From Pycnopodia helianthoides (lineage: Eukaryota; Echinodermata; Asteroidea; Forcipulatida; Asteriidae): DNA of 64,000 nucleotides. Positions 1 through 11,720 of this stretch are shown piece after piece. A model generated the notes under the pieces. The model was not told the DNA's origin. It ran no database searches and saw only the letters and a list, made by a program, of their open reading frames with translations. The stretch lies in the NCBI GenBank assembly GCA_032158295.1, contig CM063259.1:15522064-15586063 (forward strand). The letters run 5' to 3'. The stretch's first letter is position 1, and each line of letters starts with the position of its first letter. The position numbers and the translations under genes were made by a program.

Positions 1-133
1 AGAGTGGGGGGGGGTTAATCACCCTCCAACTCCACTTTATTTTTCAAGAATTATATCGTAAAATTATGTCAATAATCACAATAAATGCCAGCAAAATTTG
101 AGACCCGATTTTAAACTTTCAAAAGAATTGTAC

Positions 134-3100
134 CTTGAGACTGTCCAATATGTATCTTCCTCCATGACCCATGGGTCCGAAGACGTTTAACACGGTACGT
201 CCCGTGACCTCACCAGGCTGCCTCAATGGCTCTGGTCCAGTCTTCGGCAGGCGTGCTCTTCGCAGGAACATCGGCGTCGCGTCACGTCCAGCGTTAGCCG
301 GGATGACTTCCTTGACTTCTATGGTGTCGTCGGCCAGGAAGTAATGAAGGATCATCTCGCGAGAATCTCCGAACATGTTGTCCTTGTCGTTCCAGTAGCA
401 GTAGAAGCGCAAGACGTGGCGGTCGTGATCAAGAAACTGCTTGAGGGTGTCCACTTTCTCGTAAGGGCGGAGAGGTTGCTGGGATTCATCAATCTGCAAA
501 AATTCAAAAAGGATTAAAGTTGAGCTTTAGAGTTTGCCAGAAAACTAACTCTTATTCTAAAGGCTTGAGCATGACATTGGTACCAGAGGTCCAAAAGAAA
601 AGTTACTACATTAAATACTGTCATTATCAAGAAGACCGCAAATATAGGGCTAGATAGTTCAGTTGGTAGTGCAGTGCCAGCACGTTAATTCGCTCTAGTC
701 AATTTTTCTTTGTTCAACTCAAAATAAATTCTCAAGAAAAATCTAAAATTTGTGTTTCTTTTTATTTGTGATTTGAATGAATTCCACAATACATCTGCTT
801 TAAAATCCCCACCACAACAGGTGGGTTTAGAAAATTTTTATTTTTGCAGGGAGAAGGAATGATTTTTTATAGCAATCAGATCTTTCTTTTTGAATCATTC
901 AGAATTTCCTAAATCAAACTACGAAAAGGAGATTTCCCCTTTCCCGAATCGTGAGGCTCACCCCTTTTCTGAAGTTGGTGTAAGGGTCGTCCGGAGTGCC
1001 ATCTGGTGGATTCACTCGGACACCCGTCTTCCTCAGGAAGTTGTAGGTGAACTGGTCACACCCAGTTATCTTGAAGGTGCGTCCATACAGCATGATTTCT
1101 GTCCCGATGTTGAAGTGTTCCATGGTGTAGAACTGGTCGTCGTTCGGAGGTGGGAGGGGAATCCTGTGGCGTCTGATGAGGGTGCCTGTTTAGAAATTTG
1201 AACGGAATTTCAAAATAGAATCAATTACTACAAAGAACAATTACTGAGTGGTTTACTAGAATCCTTCCTCACTCCACAAAAAAAAATCCAACACCTTGCC
1301 AACTCAACAGCCAAACTGTCGGACTCTGATTATGGTGGTATACTTGATTCCATGTAAAACATGATCTGTTTACTAGTGTAGTCCTCAACCCAAATAGAAT
1401 CAAACAAAAACGTGGAGTTCGATCTTGACGGGCCTGAGATGGTTCTAAGGGTTCGTCAATTACCTTGAGGAATTCCGCTGTTGTTAACTTGCGGTTCAAT
1501 CACTTGGATTGAGTCGTCTTCCAGATACATGTAGATCTTGCATTTGCGGACGCGGTATTGTTCCTCTGACTTCTCATGCACTGCTTCTTGGAAGAATGCG
1601 TCAAAGCGTAGAACCTGAGAAGAAGAAAAATGATAGTTGCAACAATAACAAACATGTGAAGTAAAAAATCCCAAATAGTGGTGTTTTAAAATTTTTTATT
1701 TAGAGCGGGAACTAACTTTTGATATACATTTATTTAATGACCAATGGCCATCTTCACTTCACCCCTTAATACTTCCACTTGTTACACACACTGCGACACG
1801 CCTAATTTCAATGCTCAGTGTGTGAAAAATGCTCAGCGATTACACACCCTTCTTTTCAGTACCACTCTGAGGGTTCTGAATTGCGTCCAGCCTTGCACCA
1901 GAATCCTTAGGCCCGGTTTTGTGGTTTTCCACAATTAAAACTTGACATTTTCTGTTTTGTTTTCAGTGGTACATCTTCAAGCCATGGTGGCTGGTGTTTG
2001 TTAATTTTAGTATTTTTTTAAAAGTATTGTTTAGTTCTATTGTCAAAAGGAAAGACTAATTTCTTTCAGTCAGAAACATTATAATAGTTTAGCTCATCAA
2101 GAAAATTGTTACCTGTCTATCGAAGGCAACCCAAGCAGGAGCAGCATTTCCCTGTCCTTGTGGAATCTTACTGTGTTGTGGTTTGGGTTTCTGTCCGAGA
2201 AGCTGATCGCCACCAATACCTGACTTGTGTTCTCCGACCCACATGGAGACATTGTTACTTTGATCAAATTGGTGGGACTTGTGGAATCTCTCTTGTCCAA
2301 GCTATATAATAGGGCAAACAATGAACAAAATAAATGACAAAATCAGACAAAATTGTTAACATTTCAACTCAAAAATACCATAACTATGGGCTTCTGTTGA
2401 CTGCTGCACTGCCATTGGACTGACTGTAATTAAGCATTTTTTTTATAGTAAACTCAAGTTTATTTGAAGGTAATAATTATACAGGATTGGTAAGAAAAAA
2501 ACATCATTGTTGAATTTTAGTCTGAAAGCTTACTGATTAATATGAAGTTCATATTTGAAGTTGAACAATTCGTTTCTGTGAGCAGGGCAAACACTCACCA
2601 ACCAGCTCACACTCACAAGAGTCACAGTTTCAATTTAAATTGTTTATAAAAAACAAAGAGTAAAACACTAAATATTGCTCAAGTTGTTTTAACATTTATT
2701 CACCTTAACATAAAAACTATTTATAAACAAAAAGCTTCGTAAAAACAAACTTGTTTACATGTCGTAGAAATGAAAGTTAGACAAAAAATACACTATTTTT
2801 TAATTTAGTTTTCAGGTCCATGACCATGTAAATTAATATAACTTAAATTAAATATAACGTAAATTAAATGGAAAAGAAAATATCCGCACACATACGAGGC
2901 ACAAACATAGACGAAGAATATTACAAACAAAATGCCAACTTCCAAATTCTACGTTCAAATTCAAAAAGTTGCCTCACGTTGCAATTAAATACACCGACAA
3001 TGTCATGCATGGATGTGCTTACAATACATGCAGCAATGCAAAGAGTTCAGAGTGAACAGGTCGGCTGAATTATACATAAATAAAAACGGGGTTTACCTTC

Positions 3101-3138
3101 CTGTCGAAGCTGTTTCCGGGAAGGAATGGCAGCGACAT
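134..3138 (-). CDS. EFHC2: EF-hand domain-containing protein 2 (EFHC2), 5' part, runs off the window
   Basis: Five coding exons on the minus strand: 3097-3138, 2113-2301, 1464-1614, 962-1185 and 134-493. All have GT-AG borders and the phases match, giving 322 residues so far. The start reads [14 protein letters not shown], the usual N-terminus of the EFHC1/EFHC2 family. A first DM10 domain spans about residues 74-180 (exons 3-4, with [10 protein letters not shown] and LYGRTFKI). A second begins near 210 (exon 5, with [15 protein letters not shown] and [16 protein letters not shown]). Wording in exons 4 and 5 is closer to EFHC2 than EFHC1. Known role of the family: inner-junction or lumenal proteins of ciliary and flagellar axoneme doublet microtubules. 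Exon 5 ends in a good donor, and the rest (end of DM10-2, DM10-3, EF-hand region) lies left of position 1. No break is visible. Confidence 0.93.
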
Positions 3139-3340
3139 TGTACCAGTTGTCTTCTTATATCTAAAACTGAATAAAAATTTATCTCTTGTCGCCGATAACG
3201 GTATAAATTAATGTATTTTGCTGCTTGAAGCTAAACCCTTCGTCCAGAAATTGCGATAGCTGTTGACATGATGTTACGGGGATTGTTCGTTGTTGCTAAG
3301 CACGGGGTCAAAGGTAGCTCGATCCCCCCGACGTCATAAC
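3139..3340 (-). promoter_or_regulatory. Putative EFHC2 upstream region with CRE-like and X-box-like motifs
   Basis: This lies directly upstream of the EFHC2 start. It holds a GACGTCAT cAMP-response-like element at 3330-3337 and GTTGCTAAGCAC at 3292-3303. The latter resembles an imperfect RFX X-box, a motif known to drive ciliary genes. No clear TATA box is seen. The assignment rests on position and motif resemblance only. Confidence 0.3.
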
Positions 3341-5822
3341 TTCGAAGTGCGCCCGCAGCGTCTGCATTTATGATGCTCGGTAGCTTATGAATATTTATAA
3401 AAGAGGCGTGGCTCTTATTCTGACCTTGTCAAAATAACACAATAATAACATTACCACATGAGTGTGTGTACATGAGCATGTATGTATGTACATGTACATG
3501 TACTCATGACCTCATGCCGTGCTAGTGAAATTCATGTTTTGCACATTCAATGACATTATCCCTTGTAGGCCATACGGTGACGAAAAGACGTATAGAAAAT
3601 GAGTTTCGTTCCCGTCGACGCACCGCCGTGGATCTACTTTTGAAAGGTATATTTTGTTAGTTGTAGACATATTAAACACTATACTAAAAAAAATATTCAG
3701 TCAAATTTGCAAAAAATACAAAAATTGCTAAAAACGTTGTTGGGCATAATCTTTCAAAATGCGCATTTCGAGGCAAGTGCGTGGTGAGAATGGGTGATGA
3801 AAGAGTGAAAGACAAAGATCGTGCGGTGTTCAAAGTTTGCGCCCGAGCTATCCTGCGCAAATTTAAAACCATGCGAGGAAACAAAGTTTGCGCCGTACAA
3901 AAATAAATAAATAATTTAATTTGTTTGCCATTTTTAAAGATTGCGTCCTCCAACGTTAAGTGTCTGGTTTATGCCATGTTTAAGACCGAACTTCTCACTG
4001 AAAAACTAGAAGACTATGTCTTTTCACATTTCCTGCAACCAACAGAGTTTTATTGCAAGTAATACAACAGCCTCTAGCCCTCATCAATGTAAAAACGACA
4101 TATGGATGAGGACATGATGATTCGCTCCATAAAAAAAAACTAAAGTTACGGCACCAACCATAGGCTTAGTTTGTAATTTATATATCTGTTTGGTGGCTCA
4201 AATTTGCACATAATGTACAGAATGCAACTATGACTATAAGTATGAATACAGAGAGATTAAGTACATGATTTGCTTCGTTTCTCTACAGCTATAACAATAA
4301 AATAAGTGATTTTGCCACTTTCCGGCATTTTTTCTCTCTTTTCTTTTGACTTTTGATGTCTTACTAAAGAGATACTTTCTCCCTAAAACAACAGAGTGAT
4401 TGGTGTCATTGTTTTGTTGCTGATTCTTCTGTCGGTGGCTATTTAAGGTCCAACAAAAGTTGTCAATCTTTTACAATACAGTAGCCTATTGTTCTCCAAT
4501 TTTCTGCCTTACCAAACATCATCTGGAGAGCCGTTCACAATCATCTGCATCACGGAATGGGTCATTTTCCTAACCTTTCTAGCATTTTTTCGTTTTTCTT
4601 TTGACCTATGACTTCTAATTAAAGGGGTACTTTCTCAAAAAAGTAGTACAATCTTTCTGGAAATGAGAAAGAGATCGCAGAGAATTGTTGGTAAGCACAG
4701 CCCTGCTTGAACTTTCGTAAGAGGAAGCTGCGTGTTACCGTCGGTATGTTGATTCTAAACGTCTGGCTGGCTGCAGCGGTAAAATATTGTAAGGAGATTA
4801 ATACACCGTTTGAGGAATCACATTCACCTTCATTAAAAAACATGTCTTAAAGTGAAGTCAGCCTCAACATCATCATCGGGTCCTTTATTGCCGGCAAAAT
4901 GTATCATTATTGCAAGAAGGTTGATTTGCCAATCAACGTGAACAAGAAACGTAGGAAGGAACTAATAGTAAACTTGCGGGTACAACCATGTGTAAATCAC
5001 TTTTGTGAGAGTGTTGGCTCTGAGACCAATTGGCATACGTAGAACTCAATGGTTGGGAGCAACTTAATCATGGAAGTTCGACTACACGCGAGACTTGAAC
5101 ATTCTATTGTGTTGGTACATGGATAAAAAATTATTGGATACGTTGTTATAATTGTCTTTTTTAAATATACCACTGATTCAAACACACACATTTAAACAAT
5201 TGGTGCTAGTTGTTTGATAATCGGAAAAACACCTGCTTTCGAATTGTAACTAATACTTAGGCCTAACCACTTCCTTCATCTTAGGGTCATCAATGGTAAT
5301 CGGATACAATTAACATTGACCCTTTGGAATTCCTGTCGGGTTCAAAGTTTACAATGCTGCTTTTGGTGACATTGTGTATGATAGAGTGACGTGAGTGTAT
5401 TCGTCGCTGGTAGACAACTCATCAGGGAGGCGGATTCCCTTAATATCAGTACATGTATCGACTAAAAGGTCGGCAGTGACATTAACGTTGTCCCACTCTT
5501 GTTTACAAGCCCAAAAAGCACCATTTGTCATTGCGCAATGAGGAAGTGTTTTTCACGGATTATGTGGTGACTGTTCGAAGCTTCCTCCATGGTACTATGC
5601 ATGGTGCAAGGACAACATATTATTGGAAATCTTCCCAACTAGTAGGATTTTGTAGGCAATAATACTAAAGCCGCTCCTAGTGATATGGTCAATACAAAAG
5701 GTAAGTTATTCACCGATTTTTGATACTTTCACACTATTATTAACTAGCTCAAGATTAGTTCTCTTTTTGATATGTTATGTAAAATTGTTTACAGAGAAGG
5801 GACGGTCAAATATTTAACAAAG
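3341..5822. other. Intergenic, no gene recognised
   Basis: AT-rich sequence between EFHC2 and the minisatellite. It contains ACATGT-rich low complexity near 3465-3510 and the diverged duplication described at 4317-4645. A short stretch at 5070-5110 shares a GCGAGACTTG core with sequences near 37855 and 56870. Open frames are short and show no protein similarity that I recognise. Confidence 0.5.
4317..4645. repeat. Diverged direct duplication of about 75 bp, copies about 250 bp apart
   Basis: Positions 4317-4395 and 4570-4645 align over their length. Both have a GCATTTTTT run, TTCTTTTGAC, then an A-rich stretch and TACTTTCTC. The spacing sequence is not obviously repeated. Confidence 0.55.
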
Positions 5823-6225
5823 TTCTAACACGTGAAGGAAGAACCTTTAGTTCTCACACGTGAAGGAAGAACCTTTAGTTCTAACACGTGAAGGAAGAAC
5901 ATTTCTCACACGTGAAGGAAGAACCTTTAGTTCTAACACGTGAAGGAAGAACCTTTAGTTCTCACACGTGAAGAAAGAACCTTTACTTCTAGCACGTGAA
6001 GGAAGAACCTTTAGTTCTCACACGTGAAGGAAGAACCTTGACTTCTAACACGTGAAGGAAGAATATTGAGTTCTAACACGTGAAGGAAGAACCTTTAGTT
6101 CTCACACATGAAGGAAGAACCTTTAGTTCTAACACGTGAAGGAAGAACCTTTAGTTCTAACACGTGAAGGAAGAACCTTAACACGCAAGCGAAGAACATT
6201 TAGTTCTAATACGTGAAGGAAACAG
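5823..6225. repeat. 28-bp minisatellite with one CACGTG E-box per unit
   Basis: About 15 tandem units, 28 bp long, built on CACGTGAAGGAAGAACC followed by TTTAGTTCT. Units alternate between an AACACGTG and a CACACGTG beginning. Twelve units keep a perfect CACGTG palindrome, and the others carry CACATG, CACGCA or TACGTG. Some units are shortened. The last unit runs into GAAGGAAACAGATCACGC, which resembles the interior of the inverted-repeat element at 37740-37879, so the array may have grown from such an element. Confidence 0.9.
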
Positions 6226-6309
6226 ATCACGCACTTTAGCTTTCAACAAGCGCTAGACGTGTACAGTAACCGAGGGTATTATAATCCTCCTCCATAATGA
6301 GCCAAGTGC

Positions 6310-6535
6310 ATTTTCCAAACCACGGCTTGGGCCCCGCGGCTTCGGCTGGGTCCCCGTCTAAAATGTTGGAACATTGTGCTTATTGCACAGTGTTTCCAAC
6401 ACGAAGCCGGAAGCCGGAAGCCGGAGACGAGCCTAAGCCGAGGGTAGGAAAAGCCACTTATGCATTGACGTCATTGCGTCGCCATCTTAGAGGTAACCCG
6501 ATGGGATGAAACAACGGAAACGCACGTCTTTCTAA
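6310..6535. repeat. Foldback element with amplified GAAGCCG hexamers plus a dispersed tail
   Basis: The left arm (GGCTTGGGC, GGCTTCGGCT) is opposed by a right arm of repeated AAGCCGG near 6403-6445. Between them is an inner palindrome, TGTTGGAACA and TGTTTCCAACA. The same design with GAGCCCAAGCC units occurs at 11505-11720 and 25338-25475. The tail at 6455-6530 (CATTGACGTCA, then GCCATCTTAGAGGTAA) recurs at 10286-10345. Confidence 0.55.
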
Positions 6536-6998
6536 ACGCGCGGCACACAGGATGGGCCAATGAGCACCCCTCTTTTTACTGAGAGGGTGCCCTGCTTATA
6601 TGACGTCATATGCATTAGGTCCACATTGATTGCTGCATTGTTTAAATAATATTGTTGGTTTTGAATAATAACAACTGAGAGAAAAAGGTTCTCTAAAGTT
6701 TATCTTATCTCCTAATTCACTTTCCGAATCTCTTTGGTTTACAGTTAACATATACTGGCCTCAATGATTGTTGGAAACATGCTAATGGCTTGAACTTTGA
6801 ACTTTGAAGTGTCCATCAAACCTTCATGTTGCTGGTACAGCTCGACTATTTTAGTGACTCTGTGGTTGTTTTCTTGAAGGGGGAAAACCCGGGAAAACCA
6901 CCAAACGAACAAACGCTCAAGGCATAAAAGGAAACAGGTTTTCTGAAACAGGTTAATAACGGTGCAAACTCAACATAGTCTATAATTCCAGTCGCAAA

Positions 6999-7469
6999 AT
7001 GGTCTTCGATCAGAGGATTTACGTTGCCAACACATCGTCGGAGAAGATCTACGTACGGACCACATACGAGAAGTGGCAGCAGCTAAAATTCTCCACCGAG
7101 GTGAAGCTCCTGTCACAGGGTGCGGCCGGGGGCTCGCTGAACTTCGAACAAATGCGGGACCTGACTGAGGGCTTTACAGCTTTAGCACCCCACCACACCA
7201 TCAAGATGATCGGGTCGTTCTTCTCCGCTGAAGTGTACTCGCCTCATGATAGGAAGACTACAGCGGAAGTTGGAACGACGACTGGGGCGAAGACTACAAT
7301 CAGCCGTAACTTCCGCGTACCGAACGGGCACTCGATCATCGTGACGTCACAGCACACGGTGCAGGTTGTTGTGAGCGGTACTAAATGGAAAAAGCAATGC
7401 ACGGAATCGTGCGAATACATAATACGTGAGTCGCTTAAATCTTTGTTCAGTAACAATACATTTGAATGA
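6999..7469 (+). CDS. Uncharacterised 156-residue protein
   Basis: An uninterrupted frame starts in a good context (CAAAATGG) and ends at TGA. The product has no signal peptide or membrane segment. It opens with IYVANTSSEKIYVRTTYEK, then alternating polar and hydrophobic stretches suggest a beta-rich fold, and it has two cysteines (near 134 and 138). GC content and codon use are higher than in the flanks, which argues that it is really coding. A consensus-like donor (ACGTGAGT) sits at about 7423-7430, so the true 3' end could be spliced onto a later exon; in that case the last 14 or so residues would not be used. I do not recognise the family and assign no function. Confidence 0.55.
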   Translation: MVFDQRIYVANTSSEKIYVRTTYEKWQQLKFSTEVKLLSQGAAGGSLNFEQMRDLTEGFTALAPHHTIKMIGSFFSAEVYSPHDRKTTAEVGTTTGAKTTISRNFRVPNGHSIIVTSQHTVQVVVSGTKWKKQCTESCEYIIRESLKSLFSNNTFE

Positions 7470-7924
7470 GAACTGTTTCACTAAAATGACAAACTCTTTA
7501 GTCGTCATTCAGTCATATTAAATTTATCCACAATCTAATGTTTTCAACTACAACACTGTATGCAACAGTTTCGATGATAAGAAGAATGACAAAATAAATT
7601 GTACAAGCTCCGAGGAGGTCACGAGGAATATGTCGTCACGAAAAAAAAAAAACAATTTGAAACTCTGGCTCTTTTCCTTTTAAACCATGCGTTGCTAGTT
7701 CATAATGGCATCGATAGAAGTGAACGTTTACACCCAAAACTCTGAAAACAAATACAATCACATGATCGTTTTGTTGTTGTTTCCACTCAATGTGAACACA
7801 AAGCTTATAAACAGCTTGTATACAGGTTGGTTGTATGGTGTGTTAGTTAAAAACTAGACGAGGTTGAAACTAATGTCTTCTTAAAAAAAAAAAAAAAAAA
7901 AAAATGGTGTACATGTGTTGTCCC

Positions 7925-8324
7925 TTTTAAAGGCACAGTACACGTTTGGTAACTGGAGCCTACTGTTGTGTTAATCCTATATAAATGTAGGTACATACAA
8001 TAAAACTAACCTGTGAAAATTTCACTTCAAAAGGTGGTCGCGTTTTTGAGATATCACCGAAAAACCGGAGCGAATATTTCCACGTAGGAAGAATATAACC
8101 CATAGGAATACACAGTCTGAGAAGCGTTTCTGACAGAAACGCTTCTCAGATTTAAATTTTGGGGAATGAAAAGTGATATATATTTTTTTCATAACCGTAG
8201 TATTTCGAAGTTAAAAGTTTCTCAACATTCATTATACTACCCAAGGCTGCTGTACTTCTTACCAAGTGAGATTTTATTGCCATTAGTTTTCAGAGTCATT
8301 ACCAAACGTGTACTGTGCCTTTTA
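7925..8324. mobile_element. MITE, family A (TIR AAAGGCACAGTACACGTTTG)
   Basis: The 400-bp element has terminal inverted repeats: AAAGGCACAGTACACGTTTG at the left and its complement at the right. An internal hairpin at about 8118-8152 is AGAAGCGTTTCTG and its complement. There is no coding capacity. A second, diverged copy lies at 48930-49304. It is preceded by an A-run at 7884-7904. Confidence 0.85.
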
Positions 8325-8589
8325 TCATGTTTTGTTCAGGTGGTAAACAACCGACTCGTTCACTCTGGCAGAGGCTTACGGGTAGGCAGCCAACGGTGAG
8401 AAACAAAAAGGCATGTGACGTATGCAAGCGAGGGGAGCCAAGGGACAACGTAGAAACCAGCAGGTCTTGAGACCATTACACGGATGATGATGAGGAAGAA
8501 ACAGCTGTGTTTTTTTGTTGTGGTGTTTAAAACCAGAATCCAGTGTCTATATAACTCCATTAAGCTCAGGCATCCAAACTGGTGAGCTA

Positions 8590-8755
8590 TAGACGATGTG
8601 ACCTGTGACATCACATGTTTACAAAAGAGCCACACAGCCTGGACTTTTCACATTGAGCCTGTGTAGCATCTTGCCCGTCAGGAATAGCATTATAATGTAC
8701 GAGGTCACCACTTTGTAAACAAAAATGTAACATGGTCTATACCATGACTTATATA
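8590..8755. repeat. Dispersed repeat, pair with 33230-33565
   Basis: It shares CTGTGACATCACATGTTTAC, AAAAGAGCCACA, ATCTTGCCC, AATGTAC and GGTCACCACT with 33230-33565. The second copy has a longer middle. No coding content is seen. Confidence 0.6.
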
Positions 8756-9304
8756 TAAACAGTGGTGTTCTAATACGATGGCCGCTAAGGGACATGCAAC
8801 TTTTCTTGAGCGCACGATTCTCTTTTTTCTTACTGGTCCTTGAGGGACTCCTTATACCATAACTTGTTTCCACTCTGTTACAGAACAAGTTTAGTTTCAT
8901 TTTGAACAATAACCCGATTTTTTTTTGAGTTGTAGTGCTTTTTGCCGCGGTTCAAGTGGTGAAAACAAAACAGGCTATAGTTTATTTTATAATGCAGACA
9001 AATAATTATGAAGTTGATTTCCTGGGTTCGAAGTCAAAATTTCGTTTAATGAAACTGGAAAACCACGGGGCACGAGAGGGCGCTATGTCGTCTACCATGC
9101 CAAGAAAAATCTGCAGGGAAGTCTTTTTCCTAGACCCACACATCTATCCCGCCCTTATAATGGTGCATTGCTTCGTGTGCTTGTTTACAATACAGCTTTC
9201 ATATTCACTTATTGTATAAATTAATTTTGGTTTTTTTGTCGCGCATCATCGAGCAGTGTATCAGCTGAAACAGCCTGCAGCATAAAATAATGTCCAGCAT
9301 TCTC

Positions 9305-9338
9305 ATGAAGACGACCAGAGCATACTAATCGAAACGTC
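9305..9338 (+). mobile_element. Hammerhead-ribozyme-like relic of a Penelope-type retroelement
   Basis: The order ATGAAGA, a short stem GACCAG with loop and CTAATC, then GAAACGTC matches the copy at 54020-54053 block by block. The conserved hammerhead core is CUGANGA, stem II, GAAA, short stem III, then GUC. This copy has lost the first core C and is probably inactive. Confidence 0.4.
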
Positions 9339-10285
9339 GAGTAGTTTACACCACCGTTTCTTTTCCGAACCACCATAGTACACAGCTCATAAGAGATATT
9401 CGTGTACACGGTATTACCGCAAACCTTACAAGGTTTGTAGTTTTGTTTTCTATAAAACTTGCATTCTTATTGGAAGGCGGCACTAATTGGCCATTAATTT
9501 TGAGATATGGTGTGATGGATGGGCACATCACTACGGCACTCTCAGCAATTATTTTTTATACACCCAAACCAAACAGTGCACACCTGTAGCAGGGTCCACC
9601 ATCCCCTCCTGATGCATAACGGCACAGACAATTTAATTAGCCCATCGCTCCCGTGCATGTGTTCGTGAGTAATTCACACACAGTGTGAGAAAACTCCACA
9701 AGTATCGTGTAAATTTCATGCAAAGCGTCGGATTATACATTGCTCCTGTGCACATTATTTTCACTGCGTAATCGACTGTGAGCCAATTACATGAACACCA
9801 CAATGAGTTCTGAATACAGGAAAAATGTACCATTGCTCTGCACACTTGGATACCTAAAGAAATTGTTGTCATACAAAATCGTGAAAAATGTGGCAATAAT
9901 GCGATATCATTTACTTTAAACACGTCACGTTTCTTAAGCTTATTTGGTGGAAGTAATTAGTTGAAGGGTGTGTGTATATACAATGCTTTGGTGTAAATGT
10001 TTACACCTTCCGAAAAACGAAGTGTGGGAATTTCAGGCTTGTCTAATTATATTCTCGAATACCATGCAGCGATTAGACTACAAGAAAAGAATAACGTTCT
10101 AAATATTGAAATAGGCTAGATCGCTGGCAGTCTCTTTGTTGGTCACAGTTACAGGCCTCAATCAACCCTTTATTATAAGTGTAATGATCAACGACCGGAC
10201 CGACTACTTACAAATCCTTTTATAATAACATGTTGTAGGTGATGGTTACTCTTATTATGGGGTGATGATCACAACATGGTGACCT

Positions 10286-10405
10286 AAAGCATTGACGTCA
10301 CCCACCGCCATCTTAGAGGTAAGGCAGTGATGACATTGGGAACGCACCACAATGATAAAGACAACGAGCAACCAGACTGGTCCCCTGTCTTTATCCGTAA
10401 TGTGC
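10286..10405. repeat. Mosaic of two dispersed repeat fragments
   Basis: Positions 10286-10345 match 6455-6530 (GACGTCA block and CCATCTTAGAGGTAA). Positions 10370-10404 are the inverted form of ATAAAGACAGGGGACCAGTC, which is found at about 28629-28650 and 61295-61315. Confidence 0.5.
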
Positions 10406-10504
10406 ATAATGTTTGTACATCGTGTAACGTTGTTTTTATTCACTATGTATATTATGTGTACCTTCATAACAGTTGTAGGTTTGTAGATTTTTTTAACCAG
10501 AGAT

Positions 10505-10768
10505 TAACTAGTCATTATTATTTTTTAATTATCGTCGTGCAGTTCATAAAGGAGTAATTTAAACCACCGATACATGAAATGCAGACTTAAACAAAAGTTA
10601 GAAGAAAAAGTAATTAAATATGGTTTTGTACGTTATATTTAACAGTTTTACGCTGGTATATTGTAATTATAAATTAAATAGTCATTACAATTTTGTACTA
10701 TCGTCGTGCAGTTTATAAAGTAGTTGAATGTTTAAATCACTGATGCATGAAATAAAGACCAAATGTAT
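10505..10768. repeat. Local duplication, about 90 bp, two copies
   Basis: 10505-10590 and 10680-10768 share TAGTCATTA, TATCGTCGTGCAGTT, ATAAAG, TTTAAA, then CGATACATGAAAT or TGATGCATGAAAT. They are diverged by scattered substitutions and small indels. Confidence 0.65.
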
Positions 10769-11504
10769 ACACAATGCTATACAATGGAAATGATTGTACA
10801 ATTTAGAATTGTTCAGACTAATTGAGGGACACTACGTAAGTTTAGAAACGGAATTACGTGCCGCGGTTACACAGTTTTATTTGATACCCTCAACGTAGAC
10901 GTAAAGGGTTGGCAGTCCAACTAGCAACATGATCAAAAAAATCATTATGAGATTACCAAACAAAACAATTATTGTTTGGTTGATTTTGTACTAGTAGGTA
11001 ATCACTGAAAGAGGTTTGTCAATCAATTGGCATATGACGAGTTGTAGAAATATGATAGGCTATCTATCTTGTAATACAGACTGGCAAAACAGAGCTGTTC
11101 AAATTGTAGCACATGATTTGTTAATGTGATTGACATAAATGTATATTCGGTTTGCGGTAAACACCATGTGAATAATTATCCACTTTGCTGTGTAGATTTT
11201 GTTCTTTAGAGAACTTATCTTGCTGTTTGTTCTACTACCGCAGAGTAGATTTTCGGAATTCTTGAGACTTCTCAGTTCTGAAAAGAACTGTCCTGCTTAT
11301 CAACTACTACCTGGGCGGGAGGTAGGAAATCGGCCTGGACTACTACTTTACTATAAAGTAACTTGACTACTGGTTGACTATAACTAAAACAAAACAACTG
11401 AAACAAATCATGACTACTATTATGTGCGTAAAATTTTGGTAGATAAATCTATCCTGGGCCCTGAGCTTTTTTCCTTTGCGAGCTATGATATCCACAGCTC
11501 TATA

Positions 11505-11720
11505 GTGTGACCATGCATGCGGCAGCTGCCAGGTTGGGGGCGGCCAAGTTTGCAGATGGCTTTTTCCAGGCTCAGGAGTTGTCTCAAGCTACGGGCTTGG
11601 TTTGATGTTGGAAACACCGTACAAATTGTACACTGCTCTAAAATGGATTACGGAGCCCAAGCCAAAGCCAGAGCCCAAGCCAAAGCCAGAGCCCAAGCCA
11701 AAGCCAGAGCCCAAGCCAAG
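11505..11720. repeat. Foldback element with an 18-bp tandem of GAGCCCAAGCCAAAGCCA
   Basis: Three and a half 18-bp units lie at about 11652-11720. They are preceded by GATGTTGGAAACACC and an inverted GGCTTGG arm, as in the related loci at 6310 and 25338. The frames through it (PKPKPE or AKARAQ repeats) are a by-product of the tandem. Confidence 0.65.

Larger units (their letters stand above)
8756..11500. other. Intergenic, repeats only
   Basis: No gene is recognised. Visible items are a hammerhead-like relic at 9305-9338, a CACCCAAACCAAACAGTG block near 9560 that recurs inverted near 15370 and 25860, a recurring CGCCATCTTAGAGGTAA block near 10300, and a local duplication at 10505-10768. Confidence 0.5.

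Noticed and set aside
5823..6225. CRISPR-like array (28-bp repeats)
   Set aside because: Units are contiguous with no unique spacers, and the context is an animal genome.
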